DNA of 64,000 nt from Mesostigma viride (taxonomy: Eukaryota; Streptophyta; Mesostigmatophyceae; Mesostigmatales; Mesostigmataceae): NCBI GenBank assembly GCA_009746045.1, contig RPFO01000702.1, positions 1,242,001-1,306,000 on the forward strand. The letters are read 5' to 3'. This document shows, in pieces, positions 52,668-62,249 of this stretch. The first letter of the stretch is position 1. Each line of letters starts with the position of its first letter. The translations under genes and the position numbers were made by a program. Below the pieces are notes generated by a model, which saw only the letters and a program-made list of their open reading frames with translations, had not been told where the DNA came from and did no database searches.

Positions 52668-54545
52668 ATGACTGAGGAAAAAAATAAATTTGATGCAGAA
52701 ATAGGTAAAGTTTTGCATTTAATGATTCATTCCATCTATACGAATAAAGAAATATTCATGCGTGAGCTGATCTCTAACAGTTCTGACGCCTGCGACAAGT
52801 TAAGATATCTTGCCCAGACTGATAGTGCTTTAATTGCAGATGATCCGGAATTTAAGATTCATATCAAAATCAATAAGGATGCCAAAACGATTTCAATTAG
52901 AGATAACGGCATAGGCATGAATAAACAGGACTTGAAAGAAAATCTTGGTACTATAGCTAAATCCGGCACGCAAAATTTTCTCAGTCAACTTTCTGGAGAC
53001 AATAAAAAAGATAATATGTTGATAGGACAGTTCGGTGTCGGCTTCTATTCTGCCTTTATGGTAGCTGATCAAATTACCGTTACTTCACGAAAAGCCGGTG
53101 AGGATAAGGTGTATTCCTGGAGTTCAGACGGTAACGGTGAGTATACCGTATCTGATGTAGATAGTGATTTTTCCCGTGGGACAGAAGTATTGCTCCACAT
53201 AAAGGAAGCTGAAGAATCCTTTCTTGACCACTTTAGATTAAAACATATAGTTAAGAATTATTCAGACCATATAGCTGTTCCTATTTATTTTACGGATGAT
53301 GACGGGGTAGCAAACAAAGTCAATTCTTCTTCAGCATTATGGATGCGTCCAAAGAGCGACATTGAACCAGAACAATACAAGGAATTCTACAAAAATGTTT
53401 CCTTTTCTCCTGATGATCCGTGGATAATAATGCATAATAAAAACGAAGGTACGGTTGAATTTACTAACCTACTATTTATCCCTTCTACAAAAACTTTTGA
53501 TTTGTTTCATCCAGATCGTAAGTGCCGAGTAAAATTATATATAAAAAGAGTTTTTATTACCGATGAAAATATAGATATTGTCCCGCCATACCTACGTTTC
53601 CTAAGAGGTGTGGTAGATTCGGAAGATTTACCGCTCAATATTAGTAGGGAAACTCTGCAGCATAACTCTACTATAGAAAAAATTAAAAATTCTATTACAA
53701 AAAGAGTTCTTACTGAACTTAAAAAGAAAAAAGATGAAAATTTCGAAGAATATCTTGTTTTCTGGAATAATTTTGGCGGAGCATTAAAAGAAGGGTTATG
53801 TGAAGTTACCTCTGACCATGAAAAATTATTAGAAGTTTGTGTATTTAGAAGCGCCTTGCATGACAAAATGATCAGCTTCGACGAATATCTGGATAATTGT
53901 AAAGGTGATGGGAAAACCATCTATTATTTAAGCGGAGAAGATGCAACTAAACTTAAAAATAGCCCTCAGATAGAAGGATTTTTAAGTAAAGGAATCGATG
54001 TTTTGCTCTTTACTGATACTGTTGATGATTTTTGGGTGAATGTTAACGGTCGTTATAAAGATGTCCCAATTAAGTCTGTAACCAGAGCCGATATAGATCT
54101 AGATAAAACTGATTCAGCTGAAAATAAGGATGATAAGAAAGAAAGCTCAAAGGAAAATAATGATTCTTCTAACGAGAAATTAATTGGTTATTTTAAAGAA
54201 ACACTAGGCGATTTAGTTAAAGACGTAAAAATTTCAAAAAAATTAACATCAAGTCCTGCTTGTCTTGCGGTAGGGGAAGGAGCTATGGATATAAGAATGG
54301 AAAGATTTTTAATAGAACAAAAGCAGTTATCTGCAGCCTCTAGTAAAATCCTTGAAGTTAATCCTAACCATAAAATTGTAAAAAAAATCCTCAGCCAAAT
54401 AGACAGCACGGAACATGAAGAAGAAAATAAGCAACTTGTCCATTTATTGTTTGATCAAGCTTGTGTTATTGAAGGCCAACCTGTTGAAGATGCTGGTGCA
54501 TTTGCTAGAAGGTTGAACTACTTTTTAGAAAAGGCTAACGTATAA
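52668..54545 (+). CDS. htpG: Chaperone HtpG (Hsp90)
   Basis: ATP-dependent cytosolic chaperone of 625 aa. The GHKL ATPase domain shows [20 protein letters not shown] and [10 protein letters not shown] middle domain with the conserved SREXLQ-type segment ([10 protein letters not shown]) and a C-terminal dimerisation domain follow. An AAGGG Shine-Dalgarno sits about 9 nt before ATG 52668. A polar charged insert lies near residues 480-510. Length and motifs are normal for the family. Confidence 0.96.
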   Translation: MTEEKNKFDAEIGKVLHLMIHSIYTNKEIFMRELISNSSDACDKLRYLAQTDSALIADDPEFKIHIKINKDAKTISIRDNGIGMNKQDLKENLGTIAKSGTQNFLSQLSGDNKKDNMLIGQFGVGFYSAFMVADQITVTSRKAGEDKVYSWSSDGNGEYTVSDVDSDFSRGTEVLLHIKEAEESFLDHFRLKHIVKNYSDHIAVPIYFTDDDGVANKVNSSSALWMRPKSDIEPEQYKEFYKNVSFSPDDPWIIMHNKNEGTVEFTNLLFIPSTKTFDLFHPDRKCRVKLYIKRVFITDENIDIVPPYLRFLRGVVDSEDLPLNISRETLQHNSTIEKIKNSITKRVLTELKKKKDENFEEYLVFWNNFGGALKEGLCEVTSDHEKLLEVCVFRSALHDKMISFDEYLDNCKGDGKTIYYLSGEDATKLKNSPQIEGFLSKGIDVLLFTDTVDDFWVNVNGRYKDVPIKSVTRADIDLDKTDSAENKDDKKESSKENNDSSNEKLIGYFKETLGDLVKDVKISKKLTSSPACLAVGEGAMDIRMERFLIEQKQLSAASSKILEVNPNHKIVKKILSQIDSTEHEEENKQLVHLLFDQACVIEGQPVEDAGAFARRLNYFLEKANV

Positions 54546-54613
54546 GCCAAAGTTTACAAGCTACGGTAAATAAGTAAGCTTTAATGTTAAAAGATTAGAA
54601 GAGAGCAAGGTAA

Positions 54614-55642
54614 TTGTCTGAATATATTAGAGTTCTTGGTATAGAATCCAGTTGTGATGATACTGGGGTGGCAATTATTGACTCTAATCGTTGTATACTT
54701 TCAAACATCGTTATCTCTCAAAAGAGCGAGCATGAAATATTTCAAGGGGTAGTCCCTGAGATTGCAGCTCGCTCTCATATGAAACATCTAAAGAAAGCTA
54801 TAAATCTAGCTTTATCTGAAGCAAAAATGGATATCAAGGAAATTGATATTATAGCTGCAACAAGCGGACCAGGCCTTATTGGCGGCGTTATTGTGGGTGC
54901 TATGTTTGCCAAGGCAATCTCCAGTGTTCTTAAAAAGCCTTTTATTGCTATCAATCATCTCGAGGGGCATGCTTTAACGGCTAGATTAACCGATCAGGTT
55001 AAGTATCCTTATTTACTGCTTCTTGCTAGTGGCGGGCATTGCCAGTATGTAGCTATACTAGGCCTTGGTAAATATAGGATTCTTGGCCAAACTTTAGATG
55101 ATGCAATAGGAGAAGCCTTTGACAAAGTAGCTAAAATGATGAACCTCGGTTTTCCTGGTGGACCAGAAATAGAAAAAAAGGCCTTAAACGGTAATGAAAC
55201 TAGATTTGAGTTGCCGCTGCCGATGATTAACCAAAAAACTTGTGATATGTCTTTTTCCGGTTTAAAAACAGCAGTAAGAATAACAATAGAAGAGTTAGGA
55301 AGATTGTCGGAGCAGGATACTTGCGATGTGGCAGCAAGCTTTCAGAAAGCTGTTAGCAATATTATTTACAAAAAAACAAAATATGCTATTAATGAATATG
55401 AAAAAATAGCAACAGGTAAGACTTTAGTGGTTGCTGGGGGTGTTGCAGCTAATAAAGCCATAAGATCTACGCTTTTATCTGTCGCACAGGAAAGTGGATA
55501 TAATTTTGTTGCACCGCCAATAAACTTATGTACGGATAATGCAGCAATGATAGCTTTTGCTGGACTGGAGCGTTTTTACGCTGGTATAATAGATGATGTA
55601 AGTTTTAAACCAAGGGCACGTTGGAGCTTGGAAGACTTATAA
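54614..55642 (+). CDS. tsaD: tRNA N6-adenosine threonylcarbamoyltransferase TsaD
   Basis: Enzyme of 342 aa in the TsaBDE-dependent synthesis of t6A37 in ANN-decoding tRNAs. ASKHA-fold marks are [10 protein letters not shown] at the N-terminus, the metal-binding NHLEGHA with two His, the substrate-binding region ASGGHCQ, and C-terminal CTDNAAMIA. Translation begins at TTG 54614: the family sequence starts right there and a GAGAG/AAGG stretch lies just upstream. An earlier ATG is not available. Confidence 0.95.
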   Translation: MSEYIRVLGIESSCDDTGVAIIDSNRCILSNIVISQKSEHEIFQGVVPEIAARSHMKHLKKAINLALSEAKMDIKEIDIIAATSGPGLIGGVIVGAMFAKAISSVLKKPFIAINHLEGHALTARLTDQVKYPYLLLLASGGHCQYVAILGLGKYRILGQTLDDAIGEAFDKVAKMMNLGFPGGPEIEKKALNGNETRFELPLPMINQKTCDMSFSGLKTAVRITIEELGRLSEQDTCDVAASFQKAVSNIIYKKTKYAINEYEKIATGKTLVVAGGVAANKAIRSTLLSVAQESGYNFVAPPINLCTDNAAMIAFAGLERFYAGIIDDVSFKPRARWSLEDL

Positions 55643-55690
55643 TCATGACATTTTGATGCATATATTTGGTTAATAACACTAATAAGATTT

Positions 55691-56209
55691 ATGTCTGGAA
55701 TAGAGTTAAATAAAATTGTTGCGGCAATACTGCTTGCTAGTTTAATTGCAATGCTAGTTGGCTTTGTAGCCAACATTTTATACAAGCCAAAGCTTCAGGT
55801 ATCACAAAGAGGATATCATTTAGAAGTAGAAGAAGCTAGTGCTACAAATGCTGGAGAAACAAAAGAGGTGCCTGTTGATATTAAAGCGCTGATGGCAAAA
55901 GCTAATGCGGAAGCAGGTGCGGGGATAATAAAAAAATGCGTTTCGTGTCATAGTTTTGATAATGGAGGGGCCAATAAAGTAGGACCAAATTTATGGAAAG
56001 TTGCAGGTGGTTCTAAGGCGCATAAAAAGGATTTTGCCTATTCAAAAGCTTTGCAGGCTGCCGGCGGGGTTTGGGATGATGAAAGTTTATATAAGTTCCT
56101 GCATAAACCGTCTAAATTTATTCCTGGTACTAAAATGTCGTTTGCCGGCCTTAGCAAACCTGAAGAAATTGCAGACGTAATTGCTTTTTTAAAGGAAAAA
56201 GCTAGTTAA
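55691..56209 (+). CDS. cycM: Membrane-anchored cytochrome c, CycM/cytochrome c552-like
   Basis: A 172-aa c-type cytochrome. An uncleaved N-terminal helix (about 9-30) anchors the protein to the inner membrane. A ~45-residue linker leads to a heme domain with the CVSCH motif (Cys83, Cys86, His87) and a Met ligand in TKMSFAGL. The layout matches alphaproteobacterial CycM, which carries electrons from the bc1 complex to cytochrome oxidase. No obvious signal peptidase site is seen. It lies between tsaD and the convergent ubiH. Confidence 0.9.
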   Translation: MSGIELNKIVAAILLASLIAMLVGFVANILYKPKLQVSQRGYHLEVEEASATNAGETKEVPVDIKALMAKANAEAGAGIIKKCVSCHSFDNGGANKVGPNLWKVAGGSKAHKKDFAYSKALQAAGGVWDDESLYKFLHKPSKFIPGTKMSFAGLSKPEEIADVIAFLKEKAS

Positions 56210-56226
56210 TTGGTTGTTAAAATTAC

Positions 56227-57399
56227 TTATTTTCCTCTTTCTCCCATGGCGTATTTTATCAGCATTTCTTTAAAAGGGGGAATTTTTTCTATTGCTTTAA
56301 AACCAAGCTGTCTTGTTGAGTGAAATATTTTTGAGTTGGACGAAAAAATACTATTAATAACGTCAGTAATTAATAGCATATTTTTATTATCGTCTTGTCT
56401 AAGTTTTTGATAGTTAATCAGCGTATCTTTATTAATACTATTTACAGCAATTAAACTAGATAAGCAATCTATATCTTTTATTCCTTGGTTTAGACCTTGC
56501 CCTGCAAGAGGATGAATCACATGAGCAGTATCAGCAATTAGGACTATGCTATTATTATAGTATTTTTTAGCCGTATACGCTTTAAGCGGGAATCCACCCA
56601 CCTTACTTTGGAATTCAATTTTTCCTAGAAATGAACCAAAGTTTTCTTGAACTAGATAAGCAAATTCTTTGGGTTCTATGGTTAAAAGAGCTGATGCGTA
56701 ACTTTCAGAAACCGTCCACACAATAGACGACTTATAAGGATCTTTTAAGGGTAGGATAGCAAATGGGCCGGTAGGCATAAAATGCTCAACGGCGGTGCCT
56801 TCATGATTTCTTTCATGTCCCACAATAAAAGTTAAGGCTTGTTGGTTGTAGTCTTCTTCTATTTCATTAGAAAAAAATAGATTTTTTGCTCTGGAGTTTT
56901 TACCGTCGCAAACTATAAGCAGTTTACACACTAATTGACTATTATTACTCAGTTTAATCTTGCAATAGTCCGAATTATTATTAATTGCCTGGTATTTTAT
57001 ATTGTCTAAAACAGTTATAAGGTTATTTTGTTTAACTAAATCATAAAGGCATTTTTTAAATTTCGTATTCTCTATTAAATAACCCATTTTCCTATTTTTA
57101 GAACTATCTTCATCTTCTATTAAAAAATGAAGCATTTCAGGGGCTTTATTATCAACAACATATATATCGTTTATAGGCCCACATAATTTTAGTAGTTCTT
57201 GCCAAATGCCAATTTTTTCAAAGATGTTTCGGGAAGCAGCATTGATGGCAGTAGTTCTAATATCGTCAAAAAATTCTTGGTTTGTAGTAGGGTGTGCTTC
57301 AACAATAATACTGGAGATATTGTATTTTGCTAAAGCTAGGGCAGTTATCATGCCACTAAGCCCGCAGCCAAGGATCACAATATTATTATTACTGCTCAT
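56227..57399 (-). CDS. UbiH/UbiF-type FAD monooxygenase (ubiquinone biosynthesis)
   Basis: A 390-aa flavoprotein hydroxylase. N-terminal FAD dinucleotide motif GCGLSG, a central DGKNS region, and the C-terminal IADTAHVIHPLAGQGLNQGIKD motif are typical of the UbiH/UbiF/VisC group that hydroxylates the ubiquinone ring. The ring position is not predictable from sequence, and a single broad-specificity enzyme is common in alphaproteobacteria. Its first 11 nt overlap the end of the MrpF-like gene, so they are cotranscribed. Confidence 0.85.
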   Translation of the reverse strand: MSSNNNIVILGCGLSGMITALALAKYNISSIIVEAHPTTNQEFFDDIRTTAINAASRNIFEKIGIWQELLKLCGPINDIYVVDNKAPEMLHFLIEDEDSSKNRKMGYLIENTKFKKCLYDLVKQNNLITVLDNIKYQAINNNSDYCKIKLSNNSQLVCKLLIVCDGKNSRAKNLFFSNEIEEDYNQQALTFIVGHERNHEGTAVEHFMPTGPFAILPLKDPYKSSIVWTVSESYASALLTIEPKEFAYLVQENFGSFLGKIEFQSKVGGFPLKAYTAKKYYNNSIVLIADTAHVIHPLAGQGLNQGIKDIDCLSSLIAVNSINKDTLINYQKLRQDDNKNMLLITDVINSIFSSNSKIFHSTRQLGFKAIEKIPPFKEMLIKYAMGERGK

Positions 57400-57661
57400 T
57401 CTTTGCTTCTTTTTGATGTTTCTGTAAAAAATATTTTAAGTAAGCCAAGTTTCCAACCACGCTTAGTAAAAAATATATTAAAGCGATGTCGATGTAAGAG
57501 CTATTAACTTTATAGCTTCCTAAAAAGCAGATAAATAAAGATATTAAACTAGTTGCGGTATTTAAAAATAATAATTTTGTAAATATTTCCTTTTGCAGTA
57601 ACATGGCGCAGACTACTACTCCCGAGAAAAGTAATAACACCACTAAACAGATATTTAGCAT
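57389..57661 (-). CDS. MrpF/MnhF-like cation antiporter subunit
   Basis: A 90-aa membrane protein with three hydrophobic segments. The pattern FTKLLFLNTATSLISLFICFLG, then YIDIALIYFLLSVVGNLAYLKYFL, matches MrpF, a small subunit of the multisubunit Na+/H+ antiporter. The other Mrp subunits are not in the window, so this copy is separated from its complex (rickettsial mrp genes are often scattered; this part is from general knowledge). The alternative is an unrelated small membrane protein. Confidence 0.55.
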   Translation of the reverse strand: MLNICLVVLLLFSGVVVCAMLLQKEIFTKLLFLNTATSLISLFICFLGSYKVNSSYIDIALIYFLLSVVGNLAYLKYFLQKHQKEAKNEQ

Positions 57662-57691
57662 CTTTCTATCCCACGTTAAAATACTCTATTA

Positions 57692-58693
57692 TCACTCAAG
57701 TACCACTTCTTTGCTATAAGTTACAACAGATTCATCAGGTTTTGTATAAGTAATCTTTATAGTAAAATTACCGTGTATTTGTTCTTTATGAAGGTTCTTG
57801 CCAACATAAAAAAAGTATTTAGGTTGGTATTTAGAGAATTCATGTTCTTTCTCAAAAAGTATTTTTTCTTCTGAATCAAGAAATTGCACCTTCATTTTAT
57901 GTCCTTTATCAACTGATAAAACATCAGCAAAGACCATTATAACTTCCGGATTACGAGGTTGGATAATGCGCTGATAGTATCCTTCCCTAACTTTTGCCAG
58001 TTCCGGTATTTGAAAAGCTACTCCATAGTTATAAACAATTCCATCCTTGATGTGTTCGCTTAAATAATCCGGATTTGCCCACAATGGCTGAGGACGGAGA
58101 CCGCAATTAGGTTGATCACCATAAAAAGGATCTATTTCGCTTAAACTACCGTCTTGATTTTTTTTACTAAGAGCAAAATAAAGATGAGGATGGTTAGTGT
58201 TGCCAGATAGACCAACAGAACCAAGACGCTCGCCGGCTAATACCCGATCGCCTACTTTGACCGAAATAGAACCTTTTTGCATATGACAAAGCTGGGCTTC
58301 TAAATCATGTGTAGTAATAACTACCCCGTTACCACATTCTTGGTCTTTTATTTTGTCAAGACCACCGATATCTACATTGATATCTTCAATTCCATCTCTT
58401 ACTGCTTTAACTACTCCATCAAACGGAGAAAGCACATCCACTCCTTGTTTAATTTGTTCGATATTTTCTAGAATAAAATCCGTACCTCTGTGACCGGGAA
58501 AAGTCCTGACCCCGCACTTGTAGTCTACTTCTTTACCATCATTAAAATGCCTCGGTAAGTTGGCAATCCAGCAGTTTTCTCCGAGCTTACAATCGATAGG
58601 CAATTCAATAGCTGTTATTCCCCAAGCATTTTGTAACCAGCAAATTGAAAAGATAATTATTAAGCGAAAGTATAAAAAAAATATTTTGTTCAT
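57692..58693 (-). CDS. M23-family metallopeptidase (murein endopeptidase), secreted
   Basis: A 333-aa protein with a signal peptide (about 1-25, ending AWG). The LytM/M23 zinc site is complete: His68 and Asp72 in HRGTD, His137 (CHMQ), and His168/His170 in HPHLYF. It has an unusually Cys-rich N-terminal stretch (Cys35, 41, 60 and 120, 136), suggesting disulfides in the periplasm. The last ~120 residues form an extra beta-rich domain of unknown role. It would cut peptidoglycan cross-links. It lies 16 nt downstream of pld on the same strand. Confidence 0.85.
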   Translation of the reverse strand: MNKIFFLYFRLIIIFSICWLQNAWGITAIELPIDCKLGENCWIANLPRHFNDGKEVDYKCGVRTFPGHRGTDFILENIEQIKQGVDVLSPFDGVVKAVRDGIEDINVDIGGLDKIKDQECGNGVVITTHDLEAQLCHMQKGSISVKVGDRVLAGERLGSVGLSGNTNHPHLYFALSKKNQDGSLSEIDPFYGDQPNCGLRPQPLWANPDYLSEHIKDGIVYNYGVAFQIPELAKVREGYYQRIIQPRNPEVIMVFADVLSVDKGHKMKVQFLDSEEKILFEKEHEFSKYQPKYFFYVGKNLHKEQIHGNFTIKITYTKPDESVVTYSKEVVLE

Positions 58694-58708
58694 ATTTAAT
58701 ACTAACCA

Positions 58709-59323
58709 TTAATGTATATTATGTTTTGCCCTACTTTTCCAATTATCTATATAGGTTGCAGCAAGCTCACTATCTTCTATTAAGAGTACATTCTCAGCAT
58801 TTTTGTTATCTGCTGCCTTAGTGAAATTAAAAGAGCCTGTTATAACTTTCTTTCGATCAATTATCATTACTTTATTATGAGCAATCCCAGGCATTTTATC
58901 ATAATATACATCAATGCCAAGCCTTTTAAAATGTTCGAAAATATCCTTGTTATCGCTTAAATTTCCTCCATCTAACAAAATCCTGACTTTTACCCCTCGT
59001 TCATGAGCATTTTTAAGCTGATGAATTATCATATCAGATGTTAGCCCGTAAGCTTGAACGAAAATAGATTCTTTTGCTTTAGTTATTTGTTGAGCAATCA
59101 AGCTACCACAACCAGATGGTGGGGTAAAGCAAACGTTAATTTTATCGGTATCTGCTTGAAATTTATGCCAGGTCCCTATACCTATCATTTCTTCGTAACC
59201 AACACCAATAGCGATTCCTAGAGTTAAAGTAGCTAAAATTGATCGAATAGGTTTTTTACTAAAAGTAAAAAATTTCAAAGAATGATTTATTTGAGATTTT
59301 TTAAAAATACTTTTTCTGGCCAT
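58709..59323 (-). CDS. pld: Phospholipase D-family protein (Pld)
   Basis: A 204-aa protein with one HKD motif, His149-x-Lys151-x4-Asp156, followed by GSFNFT. A single HKD means it must dimerise to form the active site. A hydrophobic segment (about 27-45) after a basic start acts as a membrane anchor or uncleaved signal. Rickettsial Pld of this type is known to act on host membranes, but the same fold is shared by Nuc-like endonucleases, so a nuclease role is possible. Start ATG 59323. Confidence 0.85.
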   Translation of the reverse strand: MARKSIFKKSQINHSLKFFTFSKKPIRSILATLTLGIAIGVGYEEMIGIGTWHKFQADTDKINVCFTPPSGCGSLIAQQITKAKESIFVQAYGLTSDMIIHQLKNAHERGVKVRILLDGGNLSDNKDIFEHFKRLGIDVYYDKMPGIAHNKVMIIDRKKVITGSFNFTKAADNKNAENVLLIEDSELAATYIDNWKSRAKHNIH

Positions 59324-59476
59324 AATAAATAGATACTTAACATTTTAAATGGTAGTAACTCTTTTTTGATGATGCAAGTGTATTTATAAAAAAATCGGTG
59401 ATTAAATAATTACTAATATATTTAAGAGAGAAATTAAGGGATAAATTGGCTAGTTCGCAAAAATTTAAATGATATA

Positions 59477-60340
59477 TTAAGTTAATTTGCTAGTTTTTAA
59501 CCCTTCAGATAAATCAAATATTTTATTCCTGAACTGGGTTTTACATAATGGAATAAAGCCCAGGTAAAGCTTATTTAATTGCTCATTATTAGTAGGTAAA
59601 TGAGTTGAAAGAAGTATAAGATCATGATCTTTAGCGCAATGGTTTCTTGGAATATTAAGTATCTGCGAGCATTCTTCCCTAAGTAAAGCAAATTGGAACA
59701 ACTTATGTAAAAATTCTTCATTTTTGTTCCTTAGCTCCATTTTTTGGATTAATCTCTCAGGAGAAAATTTATAAGAATTACTATCTAATAATTTGGCGGT
59801 TTTAGAGTTATAATTATCCCATAATTTTCTGCTTGTTAAGGTATCCGATAATATTCTGTGTAGGGGGATTAAAAATTCAGTATCACGGATTGCATATTCC
59901 AATAAAGCTTTAGATAAAGGTCTCTCAAGCCAATTGGCTTTTTGAAGCGATTTATCTATCTCAATATTTAACATTGCTTTACATAATTTGCTATAACCCA
60001 TTCCTTCTTCCATACCACAAACATTTGCTGCAATTTGAGTATCAAAAACGTTTTTTGGGAGAGCACCAAAAAGCTTTAAAAATATTTCAAAGTCTTGGTC
60101 TGGAGAGTGGAGTACTTTTAGTATAAGTGGATTAAGCAGTATAGTTTTTAAGGCAGAGAGGTTTATATCACTAAGCGCATCTATTATTATTTTTTGATTT
60201 GGAGTACTAATTTGGATAATACTTAAAATCGCATAGTAAGTTTTTCTCCTGTGGAACTCAGTATCCATATAAAGAATTCTTTCATTTGATAAAACCTCGC
60301 AGATTTTATTAAACTCTGATTGATTGCTGATAAGTATCAT
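59477..60340 (-). CDS. rnd: Ribonuclease D-like 3'-5' exonuclease
   Basis: A 287-aa DEDD-family exonuclease. Exo I is MDTEFHRRKTY (Asp26, Glu28), Exo II is HSPDQDFEIF, and Exo III is YAIRDTEFL, whose Tyr places it in the DEDDy group. It is shorter than E. coli RNase D (~375 aa): one HRDC-like C-terminal region may be present but not the second. Its role would be tRNA 3'-end trimming. It is divergent from aspS across an 80-bp gap. Confidence 0.85.
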   Translation of the reverse strand: MILISNQSEFNKICEVLSNERILYMDTEFHRRKTYYAILSIIQISTPNQKIIIDALSDINLSALKTILLNPLILKVLHSPDQDFEIFLKLFGALPKNVFDTQIAANVCGMEEGMGYSKLCKAMLNIEIDKSLQKANWLERPLSKALLEYAIRDTEFLIPLHRILSDTLTSRKLWDNYNSKTAKLLDSNSYKFSPERLIQKMELRNKNEEFLHKLFQFALLREECSQILNIPRNHCAKDHDLILLSTHLPTNNEQLNKLYLGFIPLCKTQFRNKIFDLSEGLKTSKLT

Positions 60341-60420
60341 GATTTTGATTGCTTAAAATGCCTATTATATATATAAGTACATACTTATGTACACATATGA
60401 ATATTAAAATTATTAATTCT

Positions 60421-62229
60421 ATGCATAAATACAGAACTCATAATTGTAGTGAACTTAACAAATTATCCGTTGGTCAAACAGTAAAGTTATCTGGGTGGGT
60501 TCACAGACGCAGAGACCATGGTAATTTGTTATTCATAGATATTAGAGATCATTATGGAATAACGCAATTAGTTTTTACTGACCAAGACTTATCGTTAAAA
60601 GATAGAGCAAGTTATTTGCGCTATGAAAGCGTTATTACAGTAGAGGGTAAAGTAGTTAGCCGAGATCAAGATAATATAAATACAACAATCAATACAGGTG
60701 AAATTGAAATAGTAGTTACGAGTTACATTCTAGAATCAGAAGCAGATATGTTACCTCTTAATGTAAATTCTGAGCAAGAAGCGCCTGAAGATATCAGGCT
60801 TAAATACAGATTTCTAGATTTAAGGCGTGAAAAGCTACACAATAACATAATACTTCGATCTACAATAATTGCTGAAATCAGAAAATATATGATTTCCCAG
60901 AGTTTCATCGAATTTCAAACGCCGATTCTTACAGCCAGTTCTCCGGAGGGGGCTCGTGACTTCTTAGTCCCAAGTAGAATACATCCTGGTAAATTTTATG
61001 CTCTTCCGCAAGCACCTCAGCAGTTCAAACAAATGTTAATGATGTCAGGTTTTGATAGGTACTTTCAAATAGCGCCGTGTTTTCGTGATGAGGATGCAAG
61101 GGCTGATAGATCGCCGGGTGAATTTTACCAGCTTGATATTGAAATGTCATTTGTTACGCAAGATGATGTGTTTAATACGATTGAACCATTAATGTTTGAA
61201 ATTTTTAGTAAATTTAGTAATAAAAAAGTTTCCAACCCTCCTTTTGTCAGAATTCCATATACTGAATCTATGCTTAAGTATGGTAATGATAAACCGGATT
61301 TACGTAATCCAATTGAGATCATTGATGTAACGGATATTTTTGCTGCTTCTACATTTACAGTTTTTAAGGACAATATCGAGAAAGGGTTTGTAGTGCGGGC
61401 AATTCCTGGGCCTAAATTGCTCAGCAAATCACGTAAATATTTTGATGATTTGACCAAATTCGCTATTAACGAGGGGGCAAACGGCCTTGGTTACATAACT
61501 TTTGGCGATGAGGGAGAAGTAAAAGGCCCAATAGCAAAATTCTTAAATGAAAAGCAGCTGGAAAATTTAAAAACTGCTGCGAAATTAACAAATGGTGATG
61601 CAATATTTTTTGTTTGTGCTAAGGAGCTGGAAGCGTCCAAGATAGCCGGTAAAATTAGAACAAAACTGGGTATCGATCTTGGGCTGATAGATTACAATCG
61701 TTTTGAATTCTGCTGGATTACTGATTTTCCATTTTATGAGTTTAATGAAGATACTAAGAAAATTGATTTTAGCCATAATCCATTTTCCATGCCGCAAGGA
61801 GGAATCGAGGTTTTAGACAAAGCTCAGACTCAAGAAGAATTGCTACAGATTAAGGCTTTCCAGTATGATATAGTTTGTAACGGCATAGAACTTTCTAGTG
61901 GAGCAATTAGAAATCATAAGCCCGATCTGATGTATAAAGCTTTTGAAATAGCCGGTTATTCTCAGCAGGAAGTAGATAATAAATTTGGCGGTATGATAAG
62001 AGCATTTAAATATGGAGCTCCTCCCCATGGAGGTATTGCACCAGGAATAGATAGAATGGTTATGCTAATAGCCGACACTGCAAATATTCGTGAAGTTATT
62101 GCTTTTCCGATGAACCAACAAGCAGAAGATCTACTTATGGGTGCTCCAAATTATGCCGAAGAAAAGCAATTGCGGGAGCTTAATATTATGTTATCACCTT
62201 CCCTTAGGAACAAACTAGCCAAACCTTAA
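60421..62229 (+). CDS. aspS: Aspartyl-tRNA synthetase
   Basis: Class II synthetase of 602 aa. The start was set at ATG 60421 (MHKYRTHNC), which is the family N-terminus. Longer in-frame starts (TTG 60349, ATG 60358, ATG 60397) add a non-homologous leader. The OB-fold anticodon domain carries [19 protein letters not shown]; class II motif 2 is [10 protein letters not shown], with the bacterial-type insert following, and motif 3 is GIAPGIDRM. No gatABC genes are nearby, so whether it is discriminating for tRNA-Asp is not decided here. Confidence 0.95.
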   Translation: MHKYRTHNCSELNKLSVGQTVKLSGWVHRRRDHGNLLFIDIRDHYGITQLVFTDQDLSLKDRASYLRYESVITVEGKVVSRDQDNINTTINTGEIEIVVTSYILESEADMLPLNVNSEQEAPEDIRLKYRFLDLRREKLHNNIILRSTIIAEIRKYMISQSFIEFQTPILTASSPEGARDFLVPSRIHPGKFYALPQAPQQFKQMLMMSGFDRYFQIAPCFRDEDARADRSPGEFYQLDIEMSFVTQDDVFNTIEPLMFEIFSKFSNKKVSNPPFVRIPYTESMLKYGNDKPDLRNPIEIIDVTDIFAASTFTVFKDNIEKGFVVRAIPGPKLLSKSRKYFDDLTKFAINEGANGLGYITFGDEGEVKGPIAKFLNEKQLENLKTAAKLTNGDAIFFVCAKELEASKIAGKIRTKLGIDLGLIDYNRFEFCWITDFPFYEFNEDTKKIDFSHNPFSMPQGGIEVLDKAQTQEELLQIKAFQYDIVCNGIELSSGAIRNHKPDLMYKAFEIAGYSQQEVDNKFGGMIRAFKYGAPPHGGIAPGIDRMVMLIADTANIREVIAFPMNQQAEDLLMGAPNYAEEKQLRELNIMLSPSLRNKLAKP

Positions 62230-62249
62230 AAAGCTAAAGTCTTGAATTG

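Noticed and set aside
60349-60420. Longer AspRS N-terminus
   Set aside because: The family starts at MHKYRTHNC; upstream codons have no homology to synthetases and overlap the rnd-aspS promoter region.
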